A stretch of DNA of 64,000 nt from Scenedesmus sp. ARA3 (taxonomy: Eukaryota > Chlorophyta > Chlorophyceae > Sphaeropleales > Scenedesmaceae), in assembly GCA_004335835.1 (NCBI GenBank), contig RWJK01001694.1, forward strand, positions 35,765-99,764. The letters are read 5' to 3'. A program made the position numbers and the translations under genes. This document shows, piece after piece, positions 36,864 to 58,598 of the stretch (the stretch's first letter is position 1; the number at the start of each line of letters is the position of its first letter). Below the pieces are notes generated by a model. It was not told the DNA's origin, did no database searches, and was given only the letters and a program-made list of their open reading frames with translations.

Positions 36864-38952
36864 GTTTATGGTGTCCTGCGTTGTGTTGGGCAGCGGGGTG
36901 AGGTGGGTCGTGCTGCAGCTTAGGCGTCGCGCATCAGGCAGGCGGTGCATCTGCAGATGCTGCTTTCCCGCCCAAAGGCGGGAACGCGTTGGAATGGAGA
37001 CAACTGTATCCTAAGCATTTTTGGAGTTGATTATGTGCTTATTTATCCTGCCTGGCGTACCTGATGTACGGAATGTCTTAGCACGCACGGCACGCAGGAT
37101 ATGGGCGATGACTGTTCGAGCAGCCGTTTGCTTGGTTCAAGCCCGACCAATATACAAATAAACAAGTGAAGAATCACAGGAGTCTGCGATGTGTCAACGC
37201 ATATGTTGCTCGGGTTGTCAACCAGGGAACTGCACTCTCACTCCAAGCAATACTTTCCGACGACACGGTCACCGCGCATGCAGCTGTCAGTGTGCGACTG
37301 GCTGCCCCGATGCACTATGTGGAGCTCAATTACTTTTTCGATGCTGCTGCACGTCAATGGCTTGGCGCCCTTGACAAAGCAGCAGTACAGCACAATCAGC
37401 ATGCTATGGAGATGGCAAGCACTGGCGATCATGCAGCGTTCCACCCGCCTCTGTATAATGAGTTGCAGTAAGACATTGCATTGAAGGATCATGCAGCATA
37501 ATGCGTACTCACACGGCTAGATGGCGCCCCCAAAGCACCGTGGCTGAACCTCTGACAGTCATGTCTGCAGCTTCTCCTGCGCCAACCTGTTTCAGTATTA
37601 CCTGCAGATCAAAGAAGACCGCCTCTGCACATCTCCACTCTTTGCAACAAATTTTTACTCAGGATGCCTTCGAAAGCGTTCATCTGGAAATTACATGCCA
37701 GGTCAGGGTTGAGAAAAACACCTGCTCCTCCATCGCTGGGCAAGCAGCACAGCCCCACTGGCAGTGGCAGACCAAGCTTTGAGCGCATACACAGGCATCA
37801 AAAGTGCAGCAGACGCTAGCACTCTTCACTGTGATGAAACGAAGCGCACCTGTGCAGGTGCGCGCCACCAGCTGCCCAGAAAAAAGTCAGATCGACGCAC
37901 GAAAACGACAAAAAAACAACGTGCATAACACGCTTACGCAGCGGCAGCACAGATACTGTACATGTAGCGCATCAGCAGGAACTCCAGCAGTCACGCCAAA
38001 CGGTTTGATACACTGCCATCACAGTCAAATGCGCTGCAGCACGTATCAACCAGTGACGCAAATGCAGCTGATTCGTAACATACGCCCAAAGGGCTGTTGC
38101 CAAGCCCCATACTCTAACAGCACATCCAAACGCTGCTACATCTGCTGCGAAGGGGAAGCAACAATAGTACAGAAGATCCTCAACCAGGCGCCGCAGCTTG
38201 TGCAACCACGTGCTTACCATCCAGGCAGACGACTTCCAACAGTGTGCAGACACACTTGCTCGCGCTTTGCACTCAATGCAACAGCCCACCACTCAAACAA
38301 GCCCTCCACCAAACAGCACTCTGTCAGCTCTTGCGGTGCGTGTGCAGACACAGCAGAACTCATTGTTGCATCGCTGCAAGCATGGCACGCATGCCTGCTG
38401 TGTGCAGTCTCCAGCTGACAGGTGCAGACACGCCCACAACTCACTGTCGAGCACAGCACTCGGCCATCCGACAAAACAACCAGCGCGAGTGACAGCAGGC
38501 GGCTGGCAGGTCCGTGGTCTGACTCTGCTTTTGCATAGGGTACGTCCGCGTTGTGCCTACTGCTGCTGGCACAGCAGCAGAGCAGCACCAACAGACATGC
38601 ACAGCCCTCAACTATGCAACACTCCACACGAGATGCGCAGGTCCCCTTCGCGAGCACAATGCACCAAACAATAAGCCGGACAGTGCATTGCCGTTGCGTT
38701 ATTGATGCTATTGAGCAGCTACTGCATCTTCAGCCGAAACGCTGCAAGGGGCTGTAACAGCAAGATAAGCTGGAGGAACGCCAGTCCAGACTTGCAGCCA
38801 GAACACCACAAACACGACAGCACTCGCCCTCAACTATGCAACATGCCGCACAACAGCTTGCTGCTGCTGCTGCTGCAGCATCCGAGCAAACTCCGCAGGA
38901 TCAGCACACCAAGACCAGGGCTAAGCTACGCTCACCGCCAGCACATCTGCAA
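36864..38952. other. No supported gene
   Basis: Flank of the small secreted protein gene, followed by sequence with long but featureless open frames (for example 37804-38418 plus, 204 codons) that look like chance frames. A hairpin-like CCCGCCCAAAGGCGGGAACG lies at 36967-36986, in the 5' flank of the secreted protein gene. Confidence 0.4.
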
Positions 38953-49275
<10,323 letters not shown>

Positions 49276-50828
49276 ACTGCGGTTCACTTGACTTCACGAG
49301 CAGTTGCGGCAGGAGCTGCTGCAGCCGTGTGTTGCCGGCAGCGCTGCTGCGGGTACCCAGGTACACCGGTGTGTGCCGCGTGCTGGGCAGCTGGGTGGCT
49401 GAGCGCTGGGCGTGCATATATGCTGAGCGCTGAGTGCTGCGCGTGGTTGCGACCAGTCCTTGGCTTGTAACTGCGCCCACTATGAATATGATTTCACATT
49501 CGTCTCCATGGACGGTCATGTCCGGCTTTCAGCGTGCAGTCAGCTATCGTTGTTTTCTACAGCGCCCGCGGGTGAACCCCATGTCTGCATTTGCCTGCAT
49601 GTTGGCCATCGTCAGTGCAGCGTCCAGCAGACAAGCTGACTTCCACTACTGCAAGGTTTGGCAGCATCAAGCTACTAAACATAATCGACACCTAGCAACG
49701 TAGTGGCACAAGCAGTGCACCGTGTGACACAGGCTGTGCACTCAGAGTCGGGTGACCACAGTACACCACCGGTAATCCATATGTTGTGATGTTACACTGT
49801 CATGCTGCCCACTTTGAAATTGAACACAGCAATAACAGCTGAAGATGCAATCCGATTGCATATGGGCCATATGGAAGGCCCCGTATTCAGCAGCCCACAT
49901 TGTCTACGCACATGTGCAGTGCACACTGCAGGACGGTGCACCCAACACCTTAAAAGGTGTTGACAACCAGACAATCCCTACAACTACACTAGAGGCTACA
50001 GTCACAACCCCACCCAGCCATATACAGTACATGCAATGCAACCAGCCCCCATGGACTACCACCCAAGTACACCCCACCCAGCCAACAGCTTCCAGCCAAG
50101 AAAGCTGTGCACTTCCGCACCAGCAGGGAGAAAGAGAGACACTGACATAACCCTTGGGAGGCACGTACCGCATGCATGTGATGCAGCACTGCCGTTGCAA
50201 GAGCGAAACTTATGTACGTAGCCAGGCCCAGCAGCACAGGGACCTGCTGCTTGCTGCCTACGCCACACCTTGCATGCCACACGCTTGCTGCCACAGTACA
50301 CGCAAGTTGCAACTGACTCAGGAAGTGCATGCTGACAGCTTCGATGACGCGCAAGCTGCAAGCATGGCCAGCATAGAAAACTGAAAAAAGAGAGTGTGCA
50401 CCCCGCAGCACCTGGCAAAGCTTCAAGCGCGGCGTCTGCCAGCACATCCAGCAGCTGATGCTGCAACATGGTGCGGCGCCACCGAAGCTGCTGCGCCACT
50501 AGCTGCGCTGCCGACATGCAGCGGACGTCCAGATATCCACAGCAACTGCATAAGTGTGGAGCTGCAGGCAGGCCCCCAGCAGCACCGTCATCTGCTGCCA
50601 TTGCACACAAGCAGAGGTGCCAGCCGGCCTGATTCCAACTGCTGACTGCAGAGTTGTGCCAGCTGTTGCGCAGGGGCCTTAACACTTCTAAGAGGACTGC
50701 GCGCCACCTGGCAACTGCGCCGTGGCATATGGCCCGCTGAGCGACAGCAGCATGTGCTGCTGCTGCTGCCAACCCTGAGCAGCTTGATAGGGCATCCCTG
50801 CTGCTGATGCTGATGCTGTTGCTGGCGC
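49276..50828. other. Convergent 3' interval
   Basis: Between the ends of UBQ-RPL40 (plus) and the E2 gene (minus). It contains 3' untranslated sequence and no recognisable coding segment; open frames such as 50056-50832 (minus) overlap the E2 end out of frame and are repeat-rich. Confidence 0.5.
49466..49470 (+). terminator. TGTAA poly(A) signal of UBQ-RPL40
   Basis: TGTAA lies about 190 bases after the stop codon. TGTAA is the known poly(A) signal of chlorophyte green algae. Its position fits; use was not tested. Confidence 0.55.
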
Positions 50829-50906
50829 TCACGCGTCCTGCTCGATCCAGCTCTGCTCCACCACCTCACGCACGCGCCGGTTGTACTCGCGCCTGCACAC
50901 AGCAGC

Positions 50907-50951
<45 letters not shown>

Positions 50952-52487
50952 GTAAAGGTCAGGGCAGATGCAGCCTGTCAGCATGTGGTGTAGTAGCCGC
51001 ATAGCGCCATGGCAGCAGTGGCAGTGCATGCTGCAACACTTTATGACCCGGTGGCTGTGAATACACAGCTGCTGTGGCAGTTCCAAAACTGTTGGTCTAT
51101 AACAAAGCAACCCCAGGCCTGCAAGCCTCCTGCCTCACCTGTTCTCGTTGTACAGGCGCGCTGCTTCCGAGTTCGCAGGTGAGTTGGGGTTAGGGTCGCA
51201 CAGCAGTGACTGCAGGGCAGCACAGCAACACAGCAGCACAACCACACCCTTGAGTACAAGGTTCACCTGCATGCATGATTTTGGCACCTCCATGCGCTGC
51301 TGGTGTCAATATGGTTCCTTGGCGGCTGCTGCTATGCATGCATGATGCCTAGAGCAGCACCCACCCTGCGAGCCTTTGGCCTCACAGCAGAATATACGGT
51401 GGCTGCAGCTGCTGCCAGTGGTACCACGATTCATTTCCCAAGAGCACCTTGCTGGCATTGCTGCGGCTGTGTACAGGCTGCGGCTGGCAGCATGTTCAAC
51501 CGCCCACCTGTATGCTCGTCAGGATGGCTGACACATCGTAGATGGGGCTCCACTGGTTCTGCAGGATGTCCAGGCAGATGCCGCCGTCCGCGTACACTGC
51601 GCAGCAGCAGCAGCAGCAGCAGCAGCAGGACGCAGCAGCAGCAGCAGCACAAGGTCATGTCAGTACCGCAGTTGCTGCTGCAGAAGGCGCATGTTGCTGA
51701 GCGGACTGATTGGGAGCTGTCGCGCATATGCAGTGCAACAATATGCAAACAAGCTGCTTGTGCTGCAGGCGTGATGTGCAGCGAACATACGCAAAGCCTG
51801 CTGTTAGCATGCTGCATGGGTGATGCACAACTACACAGGTACCCTGCCTGCAACAGCAATACTCTGCAGATGGCAAGGTTTTATATATCAGCCTTTATAA
51901 CAACCTTTCATGTATCGGCCAGTGCCAGACGACCATGCGCAGCCGGTGCCCTGATGCACAGTTGCAGGAGCAGATGCACTGCAGCAGCACCGACTCACCG
52001 TTTGGGTGGAACAGCGTGGACTTGAACTTGACCACAGGGGCCTTGTTTGGGTAGTCCTCTGTGAACTCCAGTGTCAGCTTGAAGGTTCCTGCAATCAAGC
52101 AAAACACGCTGGGTGAGCTATGCACACAGGTCATGGCACCAGGCAGCAGCAGTGCAGCACCATGCAGCTTCTGTCCCAGACAGCTGGTGCATGCCGCAGC
52201 TGCTCACCTCCATCCCATGGTGTGTCCTCTGGGCCGAAGATCACCGCATTCCAGAGCATGATGTTGTCTGGATTGGGCGAGCCATTCACGCCCTGTGGTG
52301 GGTCCTGCCTGAGGCGCTTGAAATCCCGCATCAGCCGCTGCAATCACAAAATAAACATGGGTAAGACACCTGTACTAGTCAAAACGCACAGGGTGCGCTG
52401 CCAGAGAGCGCTCTGCTGCGCCCAGTCAGGACAAAGCACACAGCAGCAGCAAACATACGCAGCTACCTTGCGGGCTGGCGTAGACAT
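50829..52487 (-). CDS. UBC2: Ubiquitin-conjugating enzyme E2, RAD6/UBC2 type
   Basis: RAD6-type E2 that carries ubiquitin as a thioester and, with RING E3 ligases, mono-ubiquitinates histone H2B and PCNA and serves the N-degron pathway (family knowledge). Six exons join in phase: 52467-52487, 52208-52337, 51999-52088, 51508-51596, 51139-51209, 50829-50892. The product is 154 residues; RAD6 proteins are about 150. It starts [20 protein letters not shown], then [38 protein letters not shown], the active-site Cys in [34 protein letters not shown], and ends SWIEQDA. There is no acidic tail, as in plant UBC1/2. CAG runs precede the acceptors of exons 51596 and 50892. No exon copies were seen. The first exon is only seven codons, fixed by the family's N-terminus. 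Confidence 0.96.
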
Positions 52488-53125
52488 CCCTGCAAACGGC
52501 TGATGTAACCGGTACTGGTGTGGAGTGCTGGCTCCTTTTGCAGCCTTTACTTCATGCAAGGGCAGAGCAATGAAGAGGTGAACCTGATGGGTCCTGCTGC
52601 CTCGTGTCTATCTTCTTTGTGTGGTAATGAACTTATCAACCCGTGGTAGCAGAATGATGGCTACAAAGGTCATAGGGCAGCTGCTACCAGCACTTGGGGA
52701 CATGCCTTGGTGTCAGTTCTGCCTGCACAGCTGTACAGGTAACAGGTTGAGACCTCGAGGGCCTTTAGTCAAGGCGATCTGTGCTGCTACTGATGCCTAT
52801 GCTCAACCTAGTCGTGGAGCGATCCTGAGGCATGTCGTGTTTTGCTCCCTCTGTCCCTGCACCACTCACTGCTTGCTGGTTGTGACCTGCCTCAGCTACA
52901 GCCTCACACTGCTGGCTGAGCATAGCCCATTGGCACCTGACGGACCAGATCAAGTTTTTTATCAACGCTACGAGTGCTGTACCGTGCTTGATGGCACTGC
53001 TGTACACAACATCCGCGTAGTAGCAGTAGCGTATCAACACAGCAGTTGCTAGTTGTCGCCACAGCAGCTGGCAGTCAGCACACACGCTCTCTGTCAACCC
53101 ATCTATTCAGCTCTGAGCAGCCAAT
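52488..53125. promoter_or_regulatory. Divergent promoter interval E2 / CYP37
   Basis: About 640 bases between the two opposite starts. No named element is recognised. An open frame at 52621-53052 (plus) looks like chance sequence and runs into the CYP37 5' flank without a splice link that I can support. Confidence 0.4.
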
Positions 53126-54752
53126 ATGACGAGCAGGTTGCTGGCCCCAGCAGGGCAGCAGCTCAGCAGCAGCTGCTGCCACCCCAGGCGGACACCTTTC
53201 GTGCCATTCAGGTCACATAGGAGCTGCCGCAGCACTTGCAGGACAACCACGCATGCCACCAGCCACAATCAGCAGCAGCTGCAGCATCGAGACCAGGAGC
53301 CTTGGCAGCCCGCTGCGCGCCAGCCGTCTGCAGCGGCGCTGGCAGCAGTGCAGGCGTGCGCTGCGCTGCTTGCAGGACAGCTGGCAGCAGCAGAGCCAGC
53401 CATGGCGGTGCTCAACTCGCCCAACGCGCGCATCCCACGCACAGTGGATGCGGCGCTGCGCAGGTGCGGCGCACCAGACAGCTGTCTGTTGTTGCAGCAT
53501 GTGTTGGCGTTGGTGGAACTCTGCATAACTGCAGCCAGGACTATTCGACCTACGCTGTGACGCCGTGCGCTGCACTGCTGCAACTGCATCGCACATGCCG
53601 TACCCCACGTAGCACATCCTTCTCTGGCGTCCCTGATGCGCTAAGCTTGCAGGGTGTCGTGGCATGCACATGCCTGCAGGAGCATTCCTCACCTGCAACC
53701 CGCAGGTGCAAGCCATGCAGAAGTCGCTCGAGGACGTGGCCTACCTGCAAATAGCACACACTGTTGACAAACCACAATTACTGTTGCTGTGCATGCCTGC
53801 AGGAGCATTCCCGCCTTCAACACGCAGGTGCAGGCCATGCAGCGCAGCCTGGAGGAAGTGGCCAGCCTGGAGGAAGTGGCCTACCTGCAAATAGCACACA
53901 CTGCTGACACACCACAAGTACTGCTGTTGTGCATGGCTGCAGGAGCATCCCCGCCTTCAACCCTCAGGTGCAGGCCATGCACACGCCGCTGTATGCTGTG
54001 TCTTGTCTCACCCTCCTTAATCTCTCTTCGTTGCTGCCTGCAGGAGCATACCCGCCTTCAACCCTCAGGTGCAGGCCATGCAGCGCAGCCTGGAGGACGT
54101 GGCCTACCTGCTGCGCATCCCTCAGCGCAAGCCGTGGGGCAACATGGCGGGGGACGTGGCGGCAGCGCTGGCAGCTTTCGACAACAGGTGCGGCGGTAAG
54201 CGCTGATGCTGACTGTTGTGCCCAAACCTAGAAACACGCAAGCCGTGGGGCAACATGGCGGGAGACATGGCGGCAGCGCTTGCAGCCTTCGACAACAGGT
54301 GCGGCGATTAGTGCTGATGCTGACTGTCGTGCTCAAACCTAGAAACATGCAAGCCGTGGGCAACATGGCGGGAGGCGTGGCGGCAGCGCTGGCAGCTTTC
54401 GACAACAGGTGGGGCGATTAGTGCTGATGCTGACTGTCATGCCCAAACCTAGAAACACGCAAGCCGTGGGGCAACATGGCGGGTGATGTGGCGGCAGCGC
54501 TGGCAGCCTTCGACAACAGGAACAGCTGTTAGTGCTGATGTTACGTCACCTGGTTGACACGGCAAAAACAACAAGTGGCCCCTGTGGCCTCTGTATTTGC
54601 CGTCTGCTTGTCTGACATTGTGTTACGACACAAGGTGTTGCTACAGGCTGGGGTTCCGTCTGCGCAGCAGCAGGATGCCCAGGTGCTGCAGGATCAGCTG
54701 CTTGGCAAGCTTCTTTCCTGCTTGCCTGCCTGCCTGCCTGCCTGCCTGCGTG

Positions 54753-54796
<44 letters not shown>

Positions 54797-57700
54797 CTGC
54801 AACACAGGCCGGCGCTGCTGGCGGGCGTGCCGCCCGCTCGGAATACGATTCAAGAAGCAGCTGGAGCTGTTTGCTGACAGCATGCTTTCTTGCCTCCAAC
54901 TCTGCTTGCAGGCCGGCGCTGCTGGCGGGTGTGCCGCCTGCGCAGCAGCCTGAGGCGGAGCAGCTGCTTGATGAGCTGGTTGCCAAGCTTCTTGTTGCTG
55001 ACTGTATGCTTGCCTGCCTGCCTGCCTGCCTGCCTGCTGCAACACAGGCCGGCGCAGCAGCCCCAGGCGGAGGCGCTGCTTGACGAGCTGTTCGTCAAGC
55101 TGAAGCAGCTGGAACTGTTTGCTGACAGCATGCTTTCTTGCCTCCAACTCTGCATGCAGGCCGGCGCTGCTGGCGGGTGTGCCGCCGGCTCAGCAGCCCG
55201 AGGCGGAGCAGCTGCTTGACGAGCTGTTTGCCAAGCTGAAGCAGCTGGAGCTTGCGGTGAAGACGCAGCAGCCGGACTTTGTGGGTGTGCGCATTGCTGA
55301 CTCGCTCAAGCGCATCGCTGACCTGGAGCTGCTGCAGGTGGGCAGGCTGTTATAACACTGTTATTTGGTGTCATACTGTCATCTTGTTATATGTAACATT
55401 TGTACCACATGAATTGTCCATGCTGTGTATAGACAACCACTTTGGGTGGTTTGGTGGCATGTCAGCCGCTGCCTGCGTCACGTGCAAGAGCAGCACAACT
55501 GTGAGCTGCACTGCTCATGCACGCTTTCAGCTCACCTAATGTCACCCCGCCTGCGCCACTGCTGCTGCTGCTGCTGCTGCACACCCTCCAGGCGCCTGGG
55601 CTGTCCTTCTCGCTTCCGCGTGAGTACGCGTCCCGGCCCTACCTGGCTGGGCGTGCCATTGTGCAGCTGACCGTGGAGAAGGCTGATGGCAGCCTGGCCT
55701 TTGTGGACAATTTGAACGGAGGGCTCAGCAAGCAGGGCACGGTGCGCGCTGGTGTCCCTTCACTGCATTTTTCAAATTCAAGCATTGTCTGGCGCTGTTT
55801 TGTTTCAATGGTGCTCACACTAGTACTGTCAATGGCGGGCTCAGCAAGCAGGGCCAGGTGAGAGCTAGGAAGTGCCAGAGTTGCATTTGGCAGGAACGGT
55901 GCTGATGCTGCTGCAGTTGGGGGCACAGCAGCTAGTAGCATTTGGGCATGATGCTGGACCAGTAAGACTGGATCCAGCCAGCTGCACTGCTGATGAGTGA
56001 ACAGCCCCTAGCCAGTGAGGTGGCTGATTACAGTGACGGCAGCCTGGCCTTCGTGGACACTGTGAACGGCGGGCTCAGCAAGCAGGGCCAGGTGCGCACT
56101 AGGAAGCGCCAGAGGTGCATTTGGCAGGAAAGGTGATGATGTTGCTGCAGCTGTCGGCACAGCAGCTAGTAGCATGTGGGCACTATGCTGGATCAGTAAG
56201 ACCGGGTCCAGCTAGCTGCACTGCTGATGAGTGAACAGCACCTGACCAATGAGGTGGCTGATCACAATGATGGCAGCCTGGCCTTTGTGGACACTGTAAA
56301 TGGAGGGCTCAGCAAGCAGGGCAAGGTGCGCGCTGGTATGTTGACAAAGAGAGACTGTGTGACAGAACGCAATCGGATGTGTGTTTCAGGGATGCTGGCT
56401 GCCTTTGCAACCCTTTGGGAGGGTGGCACGGGGTTGAATGCTTGCCTTGCGTACGCAGTTGTCATTTGGCCACTCAGGCCAGGACTTTTGACAACCGCCC
56501 TTTCTTACGAGCAAGTGCTTGCTACTGTAGAAAGCAGCACACATACCCTTCAGCATATGACTTTGCCGTTTGCCCCTGCCTGCTATGTGTGCTTGTGCAT
56601 TCATGGCTCCCGCAGGTGCTTCTCACACTGAACGGCTTCTTTCACTCTGACCCTGTGTGACCCTGTGTGTGTACGTCTGCGCCTGCCTCTCGCAGGTGCT
56701 GCTCACGCTGGACGGCTGCTTTCACTACAACTCAATGTCCTCCTGTTTGTGTACGTCTGCGCCTGCCTTCCGCAGGTGCTGCTCACGCTGGACGGCTACT
56801 CTGCGCCCATCAGCGCCGGCAACTTTGTGGTCAACGTGCTGGACGGCCTCTACAACAACAAGTGAGGCCCCGGCAGCAGCAGCAGCGGCGGAAGCGGCCT
56901 AATGGCAATACCACATCATGGTAGTCATCAATAGCAACACAGAATTAGAAGCAGCAGCAGCAGCAGCAGCAGCAGCATCAGCGGTGGCAGTAGCAAAAGC
57001 TGAAAAAACAAACGCACCATGCCTGTGTGACTTGCGTGCGGCTGCGCAGGCCCCTCCAGATGCAGCAGAACCAGCAGCAGTGGCAGCAGCACAGGTGCTG
57101 CTGTTTCCACAGCGCACCAAGCCGATCAACTGACGCTCCGTGTCTGTGTATGTATTGCCACTGCGACTTCGCAGGCCCATCCAAGCCAGTTATGCATCTG
57201 TCATCACGCCAGGCAACAGTGTGCAGCCGCGGCCACCCATCCCGCTGGAGAACCTGCCCGCAGGCGAGTGGCATGCTTGGCTGGCTCTGTGCGAAAGCAT
57301 GGCAAAGGGGCCTTCAGTACCTTGATGGCTGCTGTGTGACATGTGACATCTGACATGAATATCAGGCTGGTCGCGTAGCAAGAAGGCCTCTGGTGGCAGC
57401 TGATGCCCACCACGTTGCTGCACAAGGTGCTTGACTTGTTCGCATGCTGTATAGAGGCAGGCACGTTGAGTGGCTACTGTGACATGAGGAACTTGAAGCT
57501 GGCAATGTAGCAAGAAGGCCTCTGGTCGCAGCTCATGCCCACCACGTTGCTGCACAAGGTGCTCAGCTTTTGCATGCTGTGTGGAGGCAGGCACGTGGAG
57601 TTGCTACCGTGCCGTGATCTATTCAACACGCCATGTTCTGCTTGCTCTGTGTTTGACCCCTGTAGGCACGTTTGTCCGCTGAACAGGCTGCCGCTGATCG

Positions 57701-58430
57701 GGTCAACACGCTCTTATTTTTGCCTTCTGGCTGGCTGCTGCTGCTGGTGCTGCAGGCACGTTTGACCCGCTGTACAGGCTGCCGCTGGACGTGCAGAGCG
57801 GCGAGCTGCCGGTGCTGCCGCTGTCCATTGCCGGGGCGGTGTCCATGACGCACCTGCCTGATACGGAGTCCTTCCTGAGCGGCGATGAGTGGTTCATCTA
57901 CAAGTTTGACAAGCAGCAGGCGGGGCTGTCAGGTGAGGAGGGATGGCATTGTGTTTGGGGCTTGCTGTTGACTGCTTGCCCAACAGCAGTGATGGTCATG
58001 TGTTGACCTTTTTTCGCGCGCCTCTTAATGCTGGCTATGGACAGTTGCTGTGGGAGCAGGCAGAGCAGTGTCCTTGGCTGCATAGACCACCAAGTACAGA
58101 TGGTGCCCGTTGTTTGCACGAATGCCCGCTACAACTGCTCATCTCTCAGCCTGGCTGCGGCGTGTTGCATCGTTGCTGTAATCTACTTGCCGGCTCTGCA
58201 AACCCAACAGCCATCTGCTGACGTGGCACCTGTGTTACATACAATGTTGCGCTGCAACCGCAGGCCTGTCTTTTGACGAGGGCACGTTTGGTGTGTTTGG
58301 CTACGTGACTGACGGCATGGCAGTGGTGACCAAGCTGCAGACGGGTGACACCATCGTGTCTGCTGAAGTAGTGTCGGGCCTGGAGCGCTTGGTACGGCCT
58401 GAGGCGGGCAGCAATGGCAGCAGCAGCTAG
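53126..58430 (+). CDS. CYP37: CYP37-type thylakoid-lumen cyclophilin
   Basis: Multidomain cyclophilin of the TLP38/CYP37 group, a thylakoid-lumen protein with a helical N-terminal domain and a C-terminal peptidyl-prolyl isomerase fold. Eight exons join in phase to 442 residues: 53126-53463, 54044-54187, 55160-55337, 55592-55741, 56776-56861, 57175-57263, 57756-57932, 58264-58430. It starts with a Ser/Arg/His-rich transit peptide and an Ala-rich thylakoid signal (ALAAVQACAALLAGQLAAAE), then NSPNARIPRTVDAALRRS, LEDVAYLLRIPQRKPWG, RIADLELLQAPGLSFSLPRE, VEKADGSLAFVD, LDGYSAPISAGNFV, ELPVLPLSIAGAVSMTH and LSFDEGTFGVFGYVTDG. These match CYP37 in order. The classic catalytic Arg/Phe set of active cyclophilins is not obvious, as in CYP37/38, so it may be a chaperone or assembly factor. 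The intron after 57263 starts with GC. Tandem exon copies flank several exons. Confidence 0.92.
53679..53990 (+). repeat. Three decoy copies of CYP37 exon 2 start
   Basis: Units starting near 53685, 53805 and 53941 each have TGCAG followed by Ser-Ile-Pro-Ala-Phe-Asn-x-Gln-Val-Gln-Ala-Met. The second also has an internal duplication (Leu-Glu-Glu-Val-Ala twice). The real exon starts at 54044. Confidence 0.93.
54230..54525 (+). repeat. Three copies of CYP37 exon 2 end
   Basis: KPWGNMAGDVAAALAAFDN plus donor and about 45 intron bases recur near 54237-54300, 54350-54412 and 54460-54520, in units of about 110-120 bases. With the three copies on the other side, one 144-base exon is surrounded by six fragments of itself. 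Confidence 0.93.
54630..55158 (+). repeat. Copies of CYP37 exon 3 start and CCTG runs
   Basis: Partial copies of exon 55160-55337 (Pro-Ala-Leu-Leu-Ala-Gly-Val-Pro-Pro-Ala-Gln-Gln) begin near 54648, 54809, 54913 and 55048, each after CAG. Between them lie (CCTG)n runs at about 54719-54795 and 55013-55037 and a repeated TTTGCTGACAGCATGCTTTC segment. The copies are of different lengths; the 55048 one keeps most of the helix. Confidence 0.9.
55815..56330 (+). repeat. Three copies of CYP37 exon 4 end
   Basis: The exon end (ADGSLAFVDNLNGGLSKQG plus donor) recurs near 55828-55860, 56036-56095 and 56269-56326, in units of about 200-230 bases that also share long intron sequence (around 55860-56010 and 56095-56240). 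Confidence 0.93.
56608..56745 (+). repeat. Two copies of CYP37 exon 5 start
   Basis: CGCAG followed by Val-Leu-Leu-Thr-Leu-Asn/Asp-Gly near 56616 and 56696; both diverge after Gly into Phe-Phe-His or Cys-Phe-His codons. The real exon starts at 56776. Confidence 0.9.
57370..57710 (+). repeat. Intron tandem repeat and CYP37 exon 7 copies
   Basis: Two units of about 125 bases (about 57376-57480 and 57503-57605) share GCAAGAAGGCCTCTGGT... and end in GGCAGGCACGT, the start of exon 57756. A clearer copy, near 57666-57700, reads on through the Arg-Leu-Pro-Leu codons. All lie before the real acceptor. Confidence 0.8.
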
Positions 58431-58435
58431 TTGAG

Positions 58436-58545
58436 TTTCAGAGGAGACAAGTGACACCATGGTGTCAGCCAAGGTGGTGTCGGGCCTGGAGTGCCTCGTG
58501 CGGCCTGAGGCAAGCAGCAATGGCAGCAGCAGCAGTAGCTAGTGA
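58436..58545 (+). repeat. Copy of CYP37 3' end with stop
   Basis: About 100 bases repeat the last codons of CYP37 (Val-Ser-Gly-Leu-Glu-Arg/Cys-Leu-Val-Arg-Pro-Glu-Ala) including the Ser run and TAG, directly after the real stop. Confidence 0.92.
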
Positions 58546-58593
58546 GGTGGCCGTGATCTCGCATCCTAACAGCAGCAGCAGCAGCAGTCAGTG

Positions 58594-58598
58594 TGTAA
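58594..58598 (+). terminator. TGTAA poly(A) signal of CYP37
   Basis: TGTAA about 164 bases after the stop codon and beyond the duplicated 3' end; the standard chlorophyte signal at a normal distance. Confidence 0.5.

Noticed and set aside
37804..38418. 204-codon open frame
   Set aside because: No domain, signal or splice context; composition like the surrounding non-coding DNA. Chance frames of this size are common here.
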